DNA from: an uncultured beta proteobacterium
GTDB lineage: Bacteria > Pseudomonadota > Gammaproteobacteria > Burkholderiales > SG8-39
DNA: 61,819 bases
Direction of reading: 5' to 3'
Assembly: GCA_902826155.1 (NCBI GenBank)
Contig: CADEDU010000016.1
Location: 1 to 61,819, forward strand
The translations under genes were made by a program, and so were the position numbers. The notes under the pieces were generated by a model. The model did no database searches, was not told the origin of the DNA, and was given only the letters and a program-made list of their open reading frames with translations. Shown piece by piece: positions 43,639-53,848 of the stretch; the first letter of the stretch is position 1, and every line of letters starts with the position of its first letter.

Positions 43639-44973
43639 TCAGCGTCGCCGTCGTGACCCGTCTTCGAGCACTTCTTCTTCCTTGATCAGCACGCCGTTCT
43701 CGTCGAACTCGCGGCGCACGGTGATGCGCCCGCCGGCGTAGACCGCCTCGGCCGAGAGCTTGCCGTTCTCGTGCCAGGCGCGTGCCAAGCCTTCGCGCCG
43801 ACCCTCCTTTAGGATCACTTCAGAAGCAGGGCCGCCGTTCTCATAGAAGTACTTCTCCACCCCGTCGCCGCGCATGTTCCGCGGCCAGTGGCCGTAGACC
43901 GCGCCCCATTCGTTGTAGCGCCTGTCGCGATCGCGCTCGATCTGAAGCGGAGTGAATGTCGTGTTCCGGTTGGGACGTGAATCGCGTGCCCCAGGCGCCA
44001 GGAACGATCCTTCAAAGCGGAGCTTGCCGTTGTCCCAGTAGCCCCGCGCCTGCACCCGCTCGTTGCCACGCTGCGTGTCGGCCCGCAACTCACCGTTGAG
44101 ATAGTAGGTGCGCTCGCGCATCAGTTCGCCCTGATCGAACGTAAGCTCCTCGATCAGTTTGCCCGTCTCGTGGAACACCTTGAGCATGCCGTGTCGAACC
44201 CCTTCGTTGAACTGTGCTTCCTGCAGCACACGGCCTTCGGCGCCGAGCGCGCGAGCAGTGCCGTGTACATAACCGGCTTGCATTTCTTCGCGATGCTGGG
44301 GTGCGCCGTTGCGATCGAAACGTTCGAACGTTCCATCCATCAGTCCGGCCTTGAACTGCGCGCGCGTCCTCACGGCGCCACCCGGCCAGAATGTCTCGAG
44401 CACGCCGCTGTAATCGCGGTAGCGGCAGGTGCCGCGTCCGGCTGGGCCGGTGACCTGCCGGCCGCACCTGACACCTTCGAGGCGGCCTTGCTCATCGTAG
44501 TCGTGAGTGAGGGACTGTTGATCATTTGCGGCGACCAATGTCTCGCGCTTCACCTTGCCGTTGGCGTGAAAGGTACGGCTCAGACCCGACTCGCGATCGT
44601 CGGAGAAGCTGATCTCGCTGACTATTTGCCCCTTGGCGTCGAAAGTGCGCTGGATGCCGTTGCGCTTGCCCTCGCGATACTCGGTGTGAACGACTTGATC
44701 GGACGATCCCATTCCACCAAAGCGCTTCTGCACGCCATGGACCTTGCCGTTGACGTAGGGGATCTCCCGCGTGGGCTTGCCTTCACGCGCGCAGCGGACT
44801 ACGCCGGTCAGGTTGGCAGTCATGCCGCCGTGATTGAGATTGATCGACTTGCCGTTCGCCTCGCATTGCTCGACCTGCGCCCAAGCCGCGGGCGTAGCCG
44901 CGCCGGTACCGGCAAGTACGATGAGCACGAGCAACGATCGCCGCAGCGATCCGCTGACTGGGTGAGTGCACAT
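43639..44973 (-). CDS. secreted YwqK/MORN-like repeat protein
   Basis: This 444-residue protein has a signal peptide (LRRSLLVLIVLAGTGAATPAAWA) and then many units of about 22-24 residues with the pattern G-x-x-x-G-x-x-x-x-F/Y-x-x-N/D-G-K-x-x-x-E, as in YwqK-type or MORN_2 repeats. Examples are YREGKRNGIQRTFDAKGQI, FKAGLMDGTFERFDRNGAP and FYENGGPASEVILKEGRREG. Such repeats form long beta sheets and occur in surface and toxin-immunity proteins, but there is no toxin gene beside this one. ATG 44973 has GGAGG upstream. It is followed after 67 bases by the ThDP enzyme on the same strand. The biological role is unknown. Confidence 0.8.
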   Translation of the reverse strand: MCTHPVSGSLRRSLLVLIVLAGTGAATPAAWAQVEQCEANGKSINLNHGGMTANLTGVVRCAREGKPTREIPYVNGKVHGVQKRFGGMGSSDQVVHTEYREGKRNGIQRTFDAKGQIVSEISFSDDRESGLSRTFHANGKVKRETLVAANDQQSLTHDYDEQGRLEGVRCGRQVTGPAGRGTCRYRDYSGVLETFWPGGAVRTRAQFKAGLMDGTFERFDRNGAPQHREEMQAGYVHGTARALGAEGRVLQEAQFNEGVRHGMLKVFHETGKLIEELTFDQGELMRERTYYLNGELRADTQRGNERVQARGYWDNGKLRFEGSFLAPGARDSRPNRNTTFTPLQIERDRDRRYNEWGAVYGHWPRNMRGDGVEKYFYENGGPASEVILKEGRREGLARAWHENGKLSAEAVYAGGRITVRREFDENGVLIKEEEVLEDGSRRRR

Positions 44974-45026
44974 TCCGGCCTCCGTTCCGAAATTCGACCC
45001 GCAAGTGTAGGGCGTTAGACCGGTGC

Positions 45027-45752
45027 TCAACCGCCGGATCGATAAGCGCGAATGCGATCCTTTATGCCGGTTGCGGTGACCGACGCCACCAGATCGGCCA
45101 TGTCGGCCTCGCGCGTGTCAGGCGTGGTCGCCCGATGCAAGCGGGCCCGCGCATCGGCGCTCAGCGTATCGGCGGCCGCCGCTGCCTGTGCCTCCAACTC
45201 AGGCCATTCGGCACTCGGCGCCAGGGTCGTAGCGAATCGGATCGTGCGTGCCTGCTCGGCGTCCAGGGTCAGTGAGGCGCCCAGCATCGAGCGCGCCGCG
45301 TGATCACCGACACGAGCGGCAAGCCGGCGCGTGCCCAACTGCAGCCCGAAGCGCAGGCCAGGCATGCGAAAGGTGGCATCGGCGGTGGCCACGCGCGAGT
45401 CGCACGCCATGAACAGGTCAGCGCCGGCGCCGAAGTTGCGGCCATGCGCGAACGAGAGCGTGGCGAAGGGCGCGTGGAACAGCCGCTGCAGCAACTGTTC
45501 GATCCGCACAAAGCGCCACAGCAGCTCGGCCTCGGATGCATCATCGAACCCGCTGAAATCGAATCCTGCGCAGAAATGCTTGCCGTTGGCGCGCAACACC
45601 AGCAACGAAGTACCGTCTGCATGAGCGGCATCAACCGCGGCAAGCAGCGCCTCGACAAGCGTGGCGTCGAGCGCGTTGGCCTTGTCGGGACGATTGAGCG
45701 TGAGCCGGGCGATCCGGCCTTCACGTTCGACAAGCAACACCGGCGCGCTCAT
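45027..45752 (-). CDS. enoyl-CoA hydratase/isomerase family protein
   Basis: This 241-residue protein has the crotonase fold. The oxyanion-hole segments are LLVLRANGKHFCAGFDFSGF and FAHGRNFGAGADLFMACDSRVATADATFRMPGLRFG. The usual paired catalytic glutamates of true hydratases are not obvious (FGAGADLFMA carries no Glu at the first place), so it may be an isomerase or a different crotonase. It starts with ATG 45752 overlapping the dioxygenase stop by four bases, so both are translated together. The acyl-CoA substrate is unknown; nearby box genes make an aromatic or dicarboxylic acyl-CoA plausible. Confidence 0.83.
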   Translation of the reverse strand: MSAPVLLVEREGRIARLTLNRPDKANALDATLVEALLAAVDAAHADGTSLLVLRANGKHFCAGFDFSGFDDASEAELLWRFVRIEQLLQRLFHAPFATLSFAHGRNFGAGADLFMACDSRVATADATFRMPGLRFGLQLGTRRLAARVGDHAARSMLGASLTLDAEQARTIRFATTLAPSAEWPELEAQAAAAADTLSADARARLHRATTPDTREADMADLVASVTATGIKDRIRAYRSGG

Positions 45753-46375
45753 GCAGCCGGCCGCTCCTTGCTGCGATCCCAGAAGTTGGGAATCGCGGTG
45801 TTGTGATAGCCGGAGATGAACGACTTGATCGCGCCGCTGCCTCCATCGAACACATGGCGCTGCACCGCGCCGATATTGGCGCCGTACACGTGGATGCTGA
45901 TCGATGGTCGATCGGTCAGCGCGTTCGCGACCACGTGGACATCGCCGATCGTGGGGGAGACCAGATCGACTTCGCCGGGCGTCACGCGGTGGTTGGCCTT
46001 GGGCTGCATCGGCTTACCGGTCACCGGCCAGTCGTACTCTTCGCACAATTCGGCGCCGCGCATCATGCCGACCATGCCCCACACGGTGTGGTCGTGGATC
46101 GGTGTTTTTTGCCCCGGTCCCCAGACGAAGCTCACCACCGAGAAGCGTTCGCGCGGATCGCAATAGAGCAGGTACTGGCGATAGCCTTCCGCCGACTCGC
46201 GCGCGGCTTCATCGGGCAGCCAGTCGTCATGACGCACCAGATCAGCCAGCAGCGGTTTGCCTTCGCGCAGCATTGTCGCTTCGTCGTCGCCGGCGCGATC
46301 GATCAGGGCACTGAACGTCGCGATGAACTGGCGGAACCGCTGCAGATTGCGCGAGGCGTGGGCAGGAGCGTTCAT
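45749..46375 (-). CDS. cysteine dioxygenase-type thiol dioxygenase (cupin)
   Basis: This 208-residue protein is of the CDO_I family, non-heme iron enzymes that oxidise cysteine or 3-mercaptopropionate to sulfinates. The three-histidine iron site is visible: His94 and His96 in TPIHDHTVWG and His147 in IGDVHVVAN. The segment GMVGMMRGAELCEEY follows the first motif, as in bacterial thiol dioxygenases. ATG 46375 is used, though the upstream minus strand is pyrimidine-rich and has no ribosome site. It overlaps the enoyl-CoA hydratase gene. The substrate (cysteine versus 3-mercaptopropionate) cannot be fixed from what I can see. Confidence 0.82.
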   Translation of the reverse strand: MNAPAHASRNLQRFRQFIATFSALIDRAGDDEATMLREGKPLLADLVRHDDWLPDEAARESAEGYRQYLLYCDPRERFSVVSFVWGPGQKTPIHDHTVWGMVGMMRGAELCEEYDWPVTGKPMQPKANHRVTPGEVDLVSPTIGDVHVVANALTDRPSISIHVYGANIGAVQRHVFDGGSGAIKSFISGYHNTAIPNFWDRSKERPAA

Positions 46376-46402
46376 ATGAGAAGGAGGCGGAGGAGGGTGT
46401 TG

Positions 46403-46480
46403 ATGGCCGGGTTCGCCAGTGGCTGGCACGACACGGTTGATTATTGCGTTCGGCTCGCGTCGTCGCAACCGTCTTGCTAG
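46403..46480 (+). CDS. possible 25-codon leader ORF ahead of the double-SDR gene
   Basis: A short ORF (MAGFASGWHDTV...) with an ideal ribosome site (AGGAGG at 46391-46396, 6 bases before its ATG) ends in TAG 9 bases before the SDR start and is in the same frame. It may be a leader or coupling peptide. No family match can be claimed. It may equally be chance in a purine-rich stretch. Confidence 0.25.
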   Translation: MAGFASGWHDTVDYCVRLASSQPSC

Positions 46481-46489
46481 AGTCGGCGC

Positions 46490-48136
46490 ATGCAGAGCGA
46501 AAAGACACAGACCGTCGATGGCGTCGTGGTGCGGCGTCACGAGACGCGAACGGCGTTGATCACAGGAGGAACGGACGGTCTCGGCCGTGCCTTGGCCACG
46601 GCGTATCGCGATGCTGGCTGGCGTGTCTTCGTGGTGGGGCGGTCCGGGCGTGACGAATTGTCCGGGCGATTCATCCGGGCCGACTTGAGCGATCCGAACG
46701 CGCATCAGTCTGTCGTTGCCGTGCTCGATGCGCTGGGCGTCGATACGCTTGATCTGATCATCCACAACGCGGCGGGCGGCGCCGGTGGGCCGCTGGAACA
46801 GTGTCCAAGCGCATCGATCGAGGCACTGGTGCGATTGAACGTGTGGTCGCCCATCGCACTCACGCATGCGTTGCTGTCGCGTGTGCGCCCGGTACGAGGA
46901 AAGATCGTCTTCATCGGGTCAGTGGCCGCATTCACGCCGGCCCCCCGCTACGCCTTGTATGCCGCGACCAAGGCAGCACTCGACGGTTTCGTCCGAGCCC
47001 TGGCCTACGAACTGCGACATGAGGTTGCTGTCCAGATCGTGCACCCTGGTCCGATTCGAACCGGCTTTCATGCGCGCGCAGGCTTTACCGATCTCGATAC
47101 GCGTCGATTTCCGCCGCCCGATCGCGTTGCCAGCCAGGTCATGGCCGCGATTGCGGGTGGGGGCTGGCGGCGGTTCGTGGATTTGCCGAGCCGTGCGATC
47201 GCGACCGCATGCCGGTGGATGCCTGGTGCCGTCGATTGGACGGCGGCGCGAAAGCTCAAGCCCGCGCAGTCCGGCATGCGATCGTCGGTCGACACCCGGG
47301 AGAGCAGCGGCGCGCGTCGCGCAGTCGTGACGGGCGCGGCGAGCGGGCTGGGCAAAGCCATCACGGACCGCTGGATCGAGCAAGGAGGGCAGGTGCTGGC
47401 GACGGATCGCAGCCACGTCGACGCACCGCCTGCGGCCGACACGGAGAGGCTGGTGCAGCACGTCGCCGATCTGTTCGATCCGACTGGTCTCGATTCCCTG
47501 CACGCGGCCATAGATGGATTCGGTCGCGTCGATCTGCTGGTTCACTGTGCCGGGATCAGTGCGGTGGGTCCCTTCGAACACCATTCGCTGGAGTCGCTCC
47601 GAGCGGTTCTGTGGATCAACTTCGTTGCGCCCGTGCTCATCACCGCGCGCGCGCTCGAGGCGGGTGTCTTCGCTCCGGATGCAACGCTCGTGTTCGTCTC
47701 CTCGCTCTCGCACTACGTCGGCTATCCCGGTGCGTCGGTGTATGCGGCATCGAAGGATGGCCTGGCGCACTTCTCGCGCTGTGTACGGGTGGGGCTGCGC
47801 GGCCAGGGACTGAATTGCCTGACTCTGTTCCCGGGGCCGATGCGCACGCCGCACGCGAAGCGCTACGCACCGCCGGGAGCGTCGGAGGCACGGCGCGCCG
47901 ATCCCGCAGGTGTTGCAAGGGCGTTGCTGGCCGGCGTCGGCAAGGGTCGCGCGCGACTGGTTCCAGGAGCGGCGGCGCACATCGCAGCAGCGATCGGCAC
48001 GATCGCACCATCGCTCAGCACCGACGCGATGGGGCGCTCGCTGTATCAGCGGTTGGCATCAGTTCCGGCATCGATGCCAGACGCGGTTTCGGTGCCAGCT
48101 ACGGTGTCGGCACATCGCTCCGAAGAAGGCAGCTGA
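46490..48136 (+). CDS. fused double short-chain dehydrogenase/reductase
   Basis: This 548-residue protein contains two complete SDR domains in tandem. Domain 1 (about 20-265) has the cofactor motif TGGTDGLGRAL (25-35), NAAGG, Ser144 and the catalytic YAATK (Tyr157, Lys161). Domain 2 (about 275-520) has TGAASGLGKAI (281-291), CAGIS, the serine in FVSSLSHYV, and YAASK (Tyr418, Lys422). Both look active. The short linker has no membrane span. Most SDRs are single-domain proteins, and fusions such as this are less common. Substrates are unknown. ATG 46490 is preceded by TAGAGT at 46478-46483, a -10-like box just 6 bases away. Confidence 0.85.
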   Translation: MQSEKTQTVDGVVVRRHETRTALITGGTDGLGRALATAYRDAGWRVFVVGRSGRDELSGRFIRADLSDPNAHQSVVAVLDALGVDTLDLIIHNAAGGAGGPLEQCPSASIEALVRLNVWSPIALTHALLSRVRPVRGKIVFIGSVAAFTPAPRYALYAATKAALDGFVRALAYELRHEVAVQIVHPGPIRTGFHARAGFTDLDTRRFPPPDRVASQVMAAIAGGGWRRFVDLPSRAIATACRWMPGAVDWTAARKLKPAQSGMRSSVDTRESSGARRAVVTGAASGLGKAITDRWIEQGGQVLATDRSHVDAPPAADTERLVQHVADLFDPTGLDSLHAAIDGFGRVDLLVHCAGISAVGPFEHHSLESLRAVLWINFVAPVLITARALEAGVFAPDATLVFVSSLSHYVGYPGASVYAASKDGLAHFSRCVRVGLRGQGLNCLTLFPGPMRTPHAKRYAPPGASEARRADPAGVARALLAGVGKGRARLVPGAAAHIAAAIGTIAPSLSTDAMGRSLYQRLASVPASMPDAVSVPATVSAHRSEEGS

Positions 48137-48227
48137 GCCAACCGGCGCCTCTCGCACAAAGCGATCGAACGTCGGCGCACACGCTGGAGCCGCGCCTTCT
48201 ACGCATGCAAGAAAAAGGCGGCGCGCT

Positions 48228-49649
48228 CTACAGCCGCACGTACTCGTAGTCGAGTGATTGATTGTTGATGCCGCGATCGGGCGGTGCGATCCACCCAGCC
48301 ATCTTCCCCGGTTCGGCCACGCGGTGCATCAGGCTGTGCACGAACGCGCGGTCGGACTCGCTCGGCACCCATTCGGCGCTGCGCTGATCGAACACCTCTC
48401 GCGCCAGGAGATTGCCTTGCGGATCGGTCACGCTGCTTGCCCACGCGCCGATGGTTCGCCGGAAGCGCGTCGATGGCAGGCTGAGTTCGATGGCATGGCC
48501 AGCCCGCTTGATCATCGTGTTCCAGCGCTTCAGTCCGATCTCGCAGTCCTTGACGTACGACTGGCGCAGGATCTCGTTCATCGCGTTGCGTAGCGGCACC
48601 TGCTCGGTCTGGATGGCGCCCTTGGCATCCGGCGTGGCGATTTCCATCGTGCCCTCGATACAGACATGGTCCGCGTACTGATCCTCGTCAGGGCGGCCCT
48701 TGATGCCGTTGGCAAACGTCATCGCCGCGTTCGAGGAGATCTCCCCGCCGAACAGGTCGAGCGACGACGAGAACCAGAAGTTGATGTAGCGCTGCAAAGT
48801 AGGGAGATCGACCGCGCCTTGCCGGCGCACGGCGGCCGGGTCATCGGTGCCGATCTCCTTCATCACCTCGAGCGTGCGGCGGATGACACGGCTGATGCCG
48901 GTATCGCCGACGAACATGTGGTGCGCCTCCTCGGTCAACATGAACCGGCAGGTGCGGGCCAGCGGGTCGAACGAAGACTCGGCCAGGCTCTTCAACTGGT
49001 ACTTGCCGTCGCGATCGGTGAAGTAGGTGAAGCAGTAGAGCGATAGCCAGTCGGAGATCGGCTCGTTGAACGTGGTGAGAATGCGCGGCTTGTTCACGTC
49101 GCCGGAGTGGCGCGAGAGCATCTCTTCGGCTTCTTCACGGCCGTCGCGGCCGAAGTAGGCGTGCAGCAGGTAGACCATCGCCCACAGGTGGCGGCCTTCC
49201 TCGACGTTGATCTGGAACAGGTTGCGCAGATCGTAGAGCGACGGACAAGTGTGCCCGAGCAGGCGTTGCTGCTCGACCGAGGCGGGTTCGGTGTCCCCCT
49301 GCGTCACGATCAGGCGGCGGAACTGCGAGCGATATTCACCAGGGACTTGCTGCCACACCGGCTGGCCGTGGAAATCCCCGAAACCGATCGTGCGATCGGG
49401 AATCGCATCGGCCAGAAAGATGCCCCAGCGGTAGTCGGGCATCTTCACATGGCCGTAGGAAGCCCAGCCCTTGGCATCGACACCGATCGCGGTACGCAGA
49501 TAAGCATCGTTGCCTTCGAAGTCGCTCGGCCCGAGCTGATGCCACCATTCGAGGAACTTCGGCTGCCAGTGCTCGAGCGCGCGCTGCAGCGTACGGTCGT
49601 TGGCCAGATTGACGTTGTTCGGAATACGCTCGGAGTAATTGATGCTCAT
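48228..49649 (-). CDS. boxB: benzoyl-CoA 2,3-epoxidase, oxygenase subunit BoxB
   Basis: This 473-residue diiron protein inserts oxygen into benzoyl-CoA to give 2,3-epoxybenzoyl-CoA, the first ring-attack step of the aerobic box pathway. The diiron ligands are visible in two helix motifs: NVEEGRHLWAM (Glu150, His154 area) and LTEEAHHMFVGD (Glu240, His243/244), and the N-terminus MSINYSERIPNNVNLA is typical of BoxB. Length and layout match the family. It lies 55 bases downstream of boxC on the same strand. The reductase gene boxA is not present in the window. Confidence 0.95.
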   Translation of the reverse strand: MSINYSERIPNNVNLANDRTLQRALEHWQPKFLEWWHQLGPSDFEGNDAYLRTAIGVDAKGWASYGHVKMPDYRWGIFLADAIPDRTIGFGDFHGQPVWQQVPGEYRSQFRRLIVTQGDTEPASVEQQRLLGHTCPSLYDLRNLFQINVEEGRHLWAMVYLLHAYFGRDGREEAEEMLSRHSGDVNKPRILTTFNEPISDWLSLYCFTYFTDRDGKYQLKSLAESSFDPLARTCRFMLTEEAHHMFVGDTGISRVIRRTLEVMKEIGTDDPAAVRRQGAVDLPTLQRYINFWFSSSLDLFGGEISSNAAMTFANGIKGRPDEDQYADHVCIEGTMEIATPDAKGAIQTEQVPLRNAMNEILRQSYVKDCEIGLKRWNTMIKRAGHAIELSLPSTRFRRTIGAWASSVTDPQGNLLAREVFDQRSAEWVPSESDRAFVHSLMHRVAEPGKMAGWIAPPDRGINNQSLDYEYVRL

Positions 49650-49704
49650 TGGATGCCTTGGCGAGAACGGGGCGAAGTAGCGTTACGGTGCCGGCAGGTG
49701 TGCA

Positions 49705-51384
<1,680 letters not shown>

Positions 51385-51554
51385 GAGGGGGCTTTCTCCG
51401 GGAATTCGAGGTGCGGATCGCACAGGTCGGTGCCGGGATATATTGCTTGAAATGATCCGGCGGTGCATCAAAATGCGGCGCTCGGTGGCATTGGCGAGCG
51501 TTGTCGAGCATTGATATTGACCGTTCCGTTTATATCTCTTGGAGCACGAAGGTA

Positions 51555-52022
51555 GTGATCGAATTGAACATCCTGGTCGGCACCATGACCGGTACCGCTC
51601 AGCTCGTCGCCGGCGAGATCGAACTCACGCTCGACGACGACGCCTTGCGGGTGGTGAGCAAGCCAATGGACGGACTCGATGCGAAGGTATTCGCAGCAGG
51701 CGGCCTGTTCCTGATCTGCACCTCGACGTACGGCCAGGGCGACGTCCCCGACAATGCGCGCGAGCTGTACGAGTCGCTCCAACGCGATCGGCCCGACTTG
51801 CAGCGGGTGCAGTACGGCGTGATCGCGCTGGGCGATCGCACCTACGCCGACACGTTCTGCTTCGGCGGCAAGCGGTTCGACGCGCTGCTCAGCGAATTGG
51901 GGGCCGTGCGTATCGGTGAGCCGATGTTGCACGATGCTTCGAGCGGCACACTGCCCGAGGAGCTCGCCATTCCATGGGTGAATGCCTGGATCGAGCTCGT
52001 GAAAGAGCGCGCGGCAGCGTGA
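51555..52022 (+). CDS. flavodoxin-domain protein (MioC-like)
   Basis: This 155-residue protein has the FMN phosphate loop VGTMTGTAQLVA (TxTGTA, residues 10-15), the isoalloxazine loops in CTSTYGQGDVPDNARELYE, and GDRTYADTFCFGGKRFD near 100. It should be a small electron carrier. It starts with GTG 51555, with GAAGG upstream, and is divergent from boxC over about 170 bp. A role in supplying electrons to BoxB is possible, because boxA is not next to boxB, but that is inference; MioC-type proteins have other roles. Confidence 0.86.
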   Translation: MIELNILVGTMTGTAQLVAGEIELTLDDDALRVVSKPMDGLDAKVFAAGGLFLICTSTYGQGDVPDNARELYESLQRDRPDLQRVQYGVIALGDRTYADTFCFGGKRFDALLSELGAVRIGEPMLHDASSGTLPEELAIPWVNAWIELVKERAAA

Positions 52023-52108
52023 GGGTGAGTCGATGCGTCAGCGGGAACTGCGATGTTCGCAGGGCGGGCGGTCCGTCGTCAGGCACGCCACGACGGCGGG
52101 ATCACCAA

Positions 52109-52984
52109 TCAGAACGAGCTGCTGAAGCGAATCGACAAGATGCGCTCGTAAGGGCTCGACGCATCGAGATTGGCGCGCGAGCGATTGACCAGCGACAGCC
52201 CAAGGCCCATGGATCCGCTGATCGGCGCGTAGTAGTTGAGCTCCGCGAACACTTCGCGGGTGGTCGGGCGAATGCCGTCGGTACGCAACGATGCGCTGAA
52301 GTCGTACAACTCGTACGGACGATCGCCACCGCTGCTCGACGCCCGTACCGGCTGACCCACCGACAGCGACAGGCGATCGCCGCGCAGCAGTGTTTCGTTC
52401 TTGAACAAGCCAAGCGAGACGACGTCGGTGCGTTGGCTGCCCAACCGATACGTCGCGCCGTCCGCCCACCGCACGATGCCGTCGCTGAACCCCGCAGCGT
52501 ACTGTCCGGCCACGCCCCAGTGCATGCCTAAGCGGTACGTGCCCGACAACGAGAGCGCGGCGTTCTCCGCTGCGGCGAGGCCGTGTTGCCCGACGCCCAA
52601 TCCTTCGGTCGAACGCAGCACCGAGACGCCCAGACTCGCACGGCCCCAGGTCGAGGCGAGGTCGGCGCTGGACCAACGTTGGCCGGTCGCGATGGCGGGC
52701 GCGCGATTGCCCGATCCGTCGAAGCGCAGTTCCGTTCCGGATGAACTCGTTTGTCTGAGCCGCAGACCCGACGACGGCATGCGGCCAAGATCGAGACGAG
52801 CGCTTACCGGCAGCAGGCTGAAGTACCGCCACGAATCGTTCGAAACCGTGAGGCCGCGATCAGGCGAGGAGATCGACTGGGCGTGTACGCCGCCGGCGAC
52901 GGCAATGAGGGCAACGCCGAAACACCGACCCAGGAATTCGTATGTGGCTGCGAACGCGCAGGGATGAACAGGGCGGTGCTTCAT
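52109..52984 (-). CDS. putative outer-membrane or exported beta-barrel protein
   Basis: This 291-residue protein has a signal peptide (FGVALIAVAGGVHA-Q) and a sequence of alternating polar/hydrophobic strands, ending in a C-terminal phenylalanine (RILSIRFSSSF), a common mark of outer-membrane beta-barrels. Repeated segments such as LSLSGTYRLGMHWGVAGQYAAG look like barrel hairpins, as in autotransporter translocators. There is no passenger domain. I do not recognise the family. It is divergent from the ABC gene at 53141 across about 155 bp. Confidence 0.6.
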   Translation of the reverse strand: MKHRPVHPCAFAATYEFLGRCFGVALIAVAGGVHAQSISSPDRGLTVSNDSWRYFSLLPVSARLDLGRMPSSGLRLRQTSSSGTELRFDGSGNRAPAIATGQRWSSADLASTWGRASLGVSVLRSTEGLGVGQHGLAAAENAALSLSGTYRLGMHWGVAGQYAAGFSDGIVRWADGATYRLGSQRTDVVSLGLFKNETLLRGDRLSLSVGQPVRASSSGGDRPYELYDFSASLRTDGIRPTTREVFAELNYYAPISGSMGLGLSLVNRSRANLDASSPYERILSIRFSSSF

Positions 52985-53140
52985 GGGAAAACTTTCCTAA
53001 GCGTGCAACGAGAGTCAGTGTAGTCCCCGCAAAATTCGCCGAGCAATAGTCGAGCGTGTACAAACTCCCCAAATGCGACGAACGGTGCATTCGCCTCCCG
53101 CGACGCTAGCGCAGCAGCGAACGCCCCTGCCGAGACCGAC

Positions 53141-53848
53141 GTGCTCAGCATCAGCAAACTGAGGAAGGCGTATCCGGCATCGATCGTGGCGCCTGGTCAG
53201 GCTGTCGCTTCCGGCGCGACGCGACTGCTGCTCGACGGCGTCGACCTCACGGTCGGGCGCGGCGAGTTCGTCGCGATCACCGGCGAGTCGGGCACCGGAA
53301 AATCGACTTTTCTTAATCTTATTGCTGGGTTGGAACCGATAGATGAAGGATTGGTTGAAGTCGATGGCCAAAGCCTCGCGCGCCTGGACGACGCAGGACT
53401 CGCTCGCATGCGCCGCCATTCGCTCGGGTTCGTCTTTCAGGCGTTCCATCTGCTGCCTTACCTGACTGTCGCCGAGAACGTAGCCGTGCCCTTGCGATTG
53501 CTCGGTGGCCGATCGATCCGCGAGATCGGACAACAGGTGGATCAAGTGCTCTCGACGCTTGGATTGGCGTCCATGGGGCAGGCGATGCCGCAGACGCTGT
53601 CGGGCGGGGAGGCGCAGCGAGTCGCCATCGCCCGCGCCCTGGTGCATAGCCCCAAGTTGATCCTGGCCGATGAGCCGACCGGCAATCTCGATGCTGATCA
53701 CGGCGCCACAGTGATGCGCCTGCTGAAGGATCGGGCATCCGCACAACGCGCGGCAGTCGTGCTGGTCACCCATTCTGTCCAGGCCGCCGCGTTCGCCGAC
53801 CGGGTCTACGTGCTGGCCGATCGGCGCCTGACGCTGCAATCCCCATGA
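53141..53848 (+). CDS. ABC transporter ATP-binding protein, LolD/MacB/AttE class
   Basis: This 235-residue ATPase has Walker [11 protein letters not shown]-loop region [18 protein letters not shown], signature LSGGEAQR and Walker [13 protein letters not shown]. It is the ATPase of an FtsX-type exporter or mechanotransmission system. It begins with GTG 53141 and overlaps the permease by four bases. With the permease and the lipocalin-like protein downstream, it matches the AttE member of AttEFGH-type systems. Confidence 0.9.
   Translation: MLSISKLRKAYPASIVAPGQAVASGATRLLLDGVDLTVGRGEFVAITGESGTGKSTFLNLIAGLEPIDEGLVEVDGQSLARLDDAGLARMRRHSLGFVFQAFHLLPYLTVAENVAVPLRLLGGRSIREIGQQVDQVLSTLGLASMGQAMPQTLSGGEAQRVAIARALVHSPKLILADEPTGNLDADHGATVMRLLKDRASAQRAAVVLVTHSVQAAAFADRVYVLADRRLTLQSP

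Noticed and set aside
51385..51554. A BoxR-type operator (TGCA repeats) between boxC and the flavodoxin gene
   Set aside because: Only one clean TGCA is present, with TGCG ten bases further on, which is too weak to claim a site.
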